Shown here one piece after another: positions 22,855-23,025 of a DNA stretch of 23,025 nucleotides (within the stretch, counting starts at the first letter, position 1; every line of letters starts with the position of its first letter). Origin of the DNA: CAZADA01 sp964524065. Lineage in GTDB: Bacteria; Pseudomonadota; Alphaproteobacteria; Caulobacterales; Maricaulaceae. The notes below the pieces were generated by a model, which saw only the letters and a program-made list of their open reading frames with translations, searched no databases and was not told the DNA's origin. The stretch is from contig CAZGCB010000033.1 of assembly GCA_964524065.1 (NCBI GenBank), forward strand, positions 1 to 23,025. The letters run 5' to 3'. A program made the translations under genes and the position numbers.

Positions 22855-23025
22855 ATGAGCGAAACCTACACCCTCCCGGGGGAGACCGGCGACTGGGAAG
22901 TCGTCGTGGGCATGGAAGTGCACGCCCAAGTCTCCAGCGAATCCAAATTGTTCTCCGGCGCCAGCGCAGAATATGGCGGCGCGCCCAACGCGCATGTCTC
23001 GCTGGTGGACGCGGCCATGCCCGGC
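22855..23025 (+). CDS. gatB: Aspartyl/glutamyl-tRNA amidotransferase subunit B, N-terminal part
   Basis: The first 57 codons of GatB are present; the gene runs off the right edge. GatB is the kinase/amidotransferase subunit of GatCAB, which converts misacylated Glu-tRNA(Gln) or Asp-tRNA(Asn) to the correct amide form. GDWEVVVGMEVHAQVSS, KLFSGAS and VSLVDAAMPG are diagnostic of the family's N-terminus. The ATG at 22855 gives the usual short lead-in to GDWE. An in-frame ATG at 22828 overlaps the upstream stop (ATGA) and would add nine residues; neither has a clear ribosome site. Confidence 0.94.
   Translation, partial: MSETYTLPGETGDWEVVVGMEVHAQVSSESKLFSGASAEYGGAPNAHVSLVDAAMPG

Noticed and set aside
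1..23025. CRISPR arrays, tRNA or rRNA genes, insertion sequences, phage or defence genes
   Set aside because: No regularly spaced repeats, cloverleaf-like segments, transposase or integrase motifs, or long terminal inverted repeats were seen by eye on either strand.

Overview
This window is a gene-dense, GC-rich stretch of an alphaproteobacterial chromosome. The best guess is a relative of the Caulobacterales/Maricaulales/Hyphomonadaceae; this rests on gene order, GC-rich codon use, a class II DAHP synthase and a likely diaminoglucose lipid A gene pair, all recalled rather than searched. Almost everything is core metabolism or envelope biogenesis. I see no mobile element, CRISPR array, rRNA, tRNA or defence cassette.

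Layout. (1) Positions 1-3219, + strand: the end of fabF, then mltG, yicC and gmk, each overlapping the next gene by a few bases. (2) Positions 3220-11515, - strand, transcribed right to left: lptF, lptG, lptD, surA, pdxA, rsmA. This is outer-membrane assembly (LPS export permeases, LPS translocon, periplasmic chaperone) followed by PLP synthesis and 16S rRNA dimethylation. The gmk and rsmA stop codons abut with no spacer. (3) Positions 11667-14105, + strand: pepA, holC and a small lipoprotein of the I78 inhibitor-like family. (4) Positions 14137-15117, - strand: a lipoprotein with two SH3-like segments, convergent with the I78 lipoprotein. (5) Positions 15347-16735, + strand: class II DAHP synthase, convergent with an HU-type gene (16805-17071, -); a strong GC hairpin lies between them. 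(6) Positions 17506-21440, + strand: a Gfo/Idh oxidoreductase and a DegT aminotransferase, best read as GnnA/GnnB for 2,3-diaminoglucose lipid A, followed by glutamine-dependent NAD synthetase. (7) Positions 21519-23025, + strand: a GyrI-like effector-binding protein, three tiny overlapping two-helix membrane proteins of unknown function, and the start of gatB.

The envelope theme is strong: lptF, lptG, lptD, surA, mltG, two lipoproteins and the gnnA/gnnB-like pair all bear on cell wall or LPS. The least explained items are the three-gene membrane cassette (22045-22831), the I78-like lipoprotein whose conserved loop is replaced by a CxxC, the tandem SH3-like lipoprotein, an extended C-terminus on guanylate kinase, and the 434-base leader region between the HU gene and gnnA. 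I found no clearly new system; these are modest leads.
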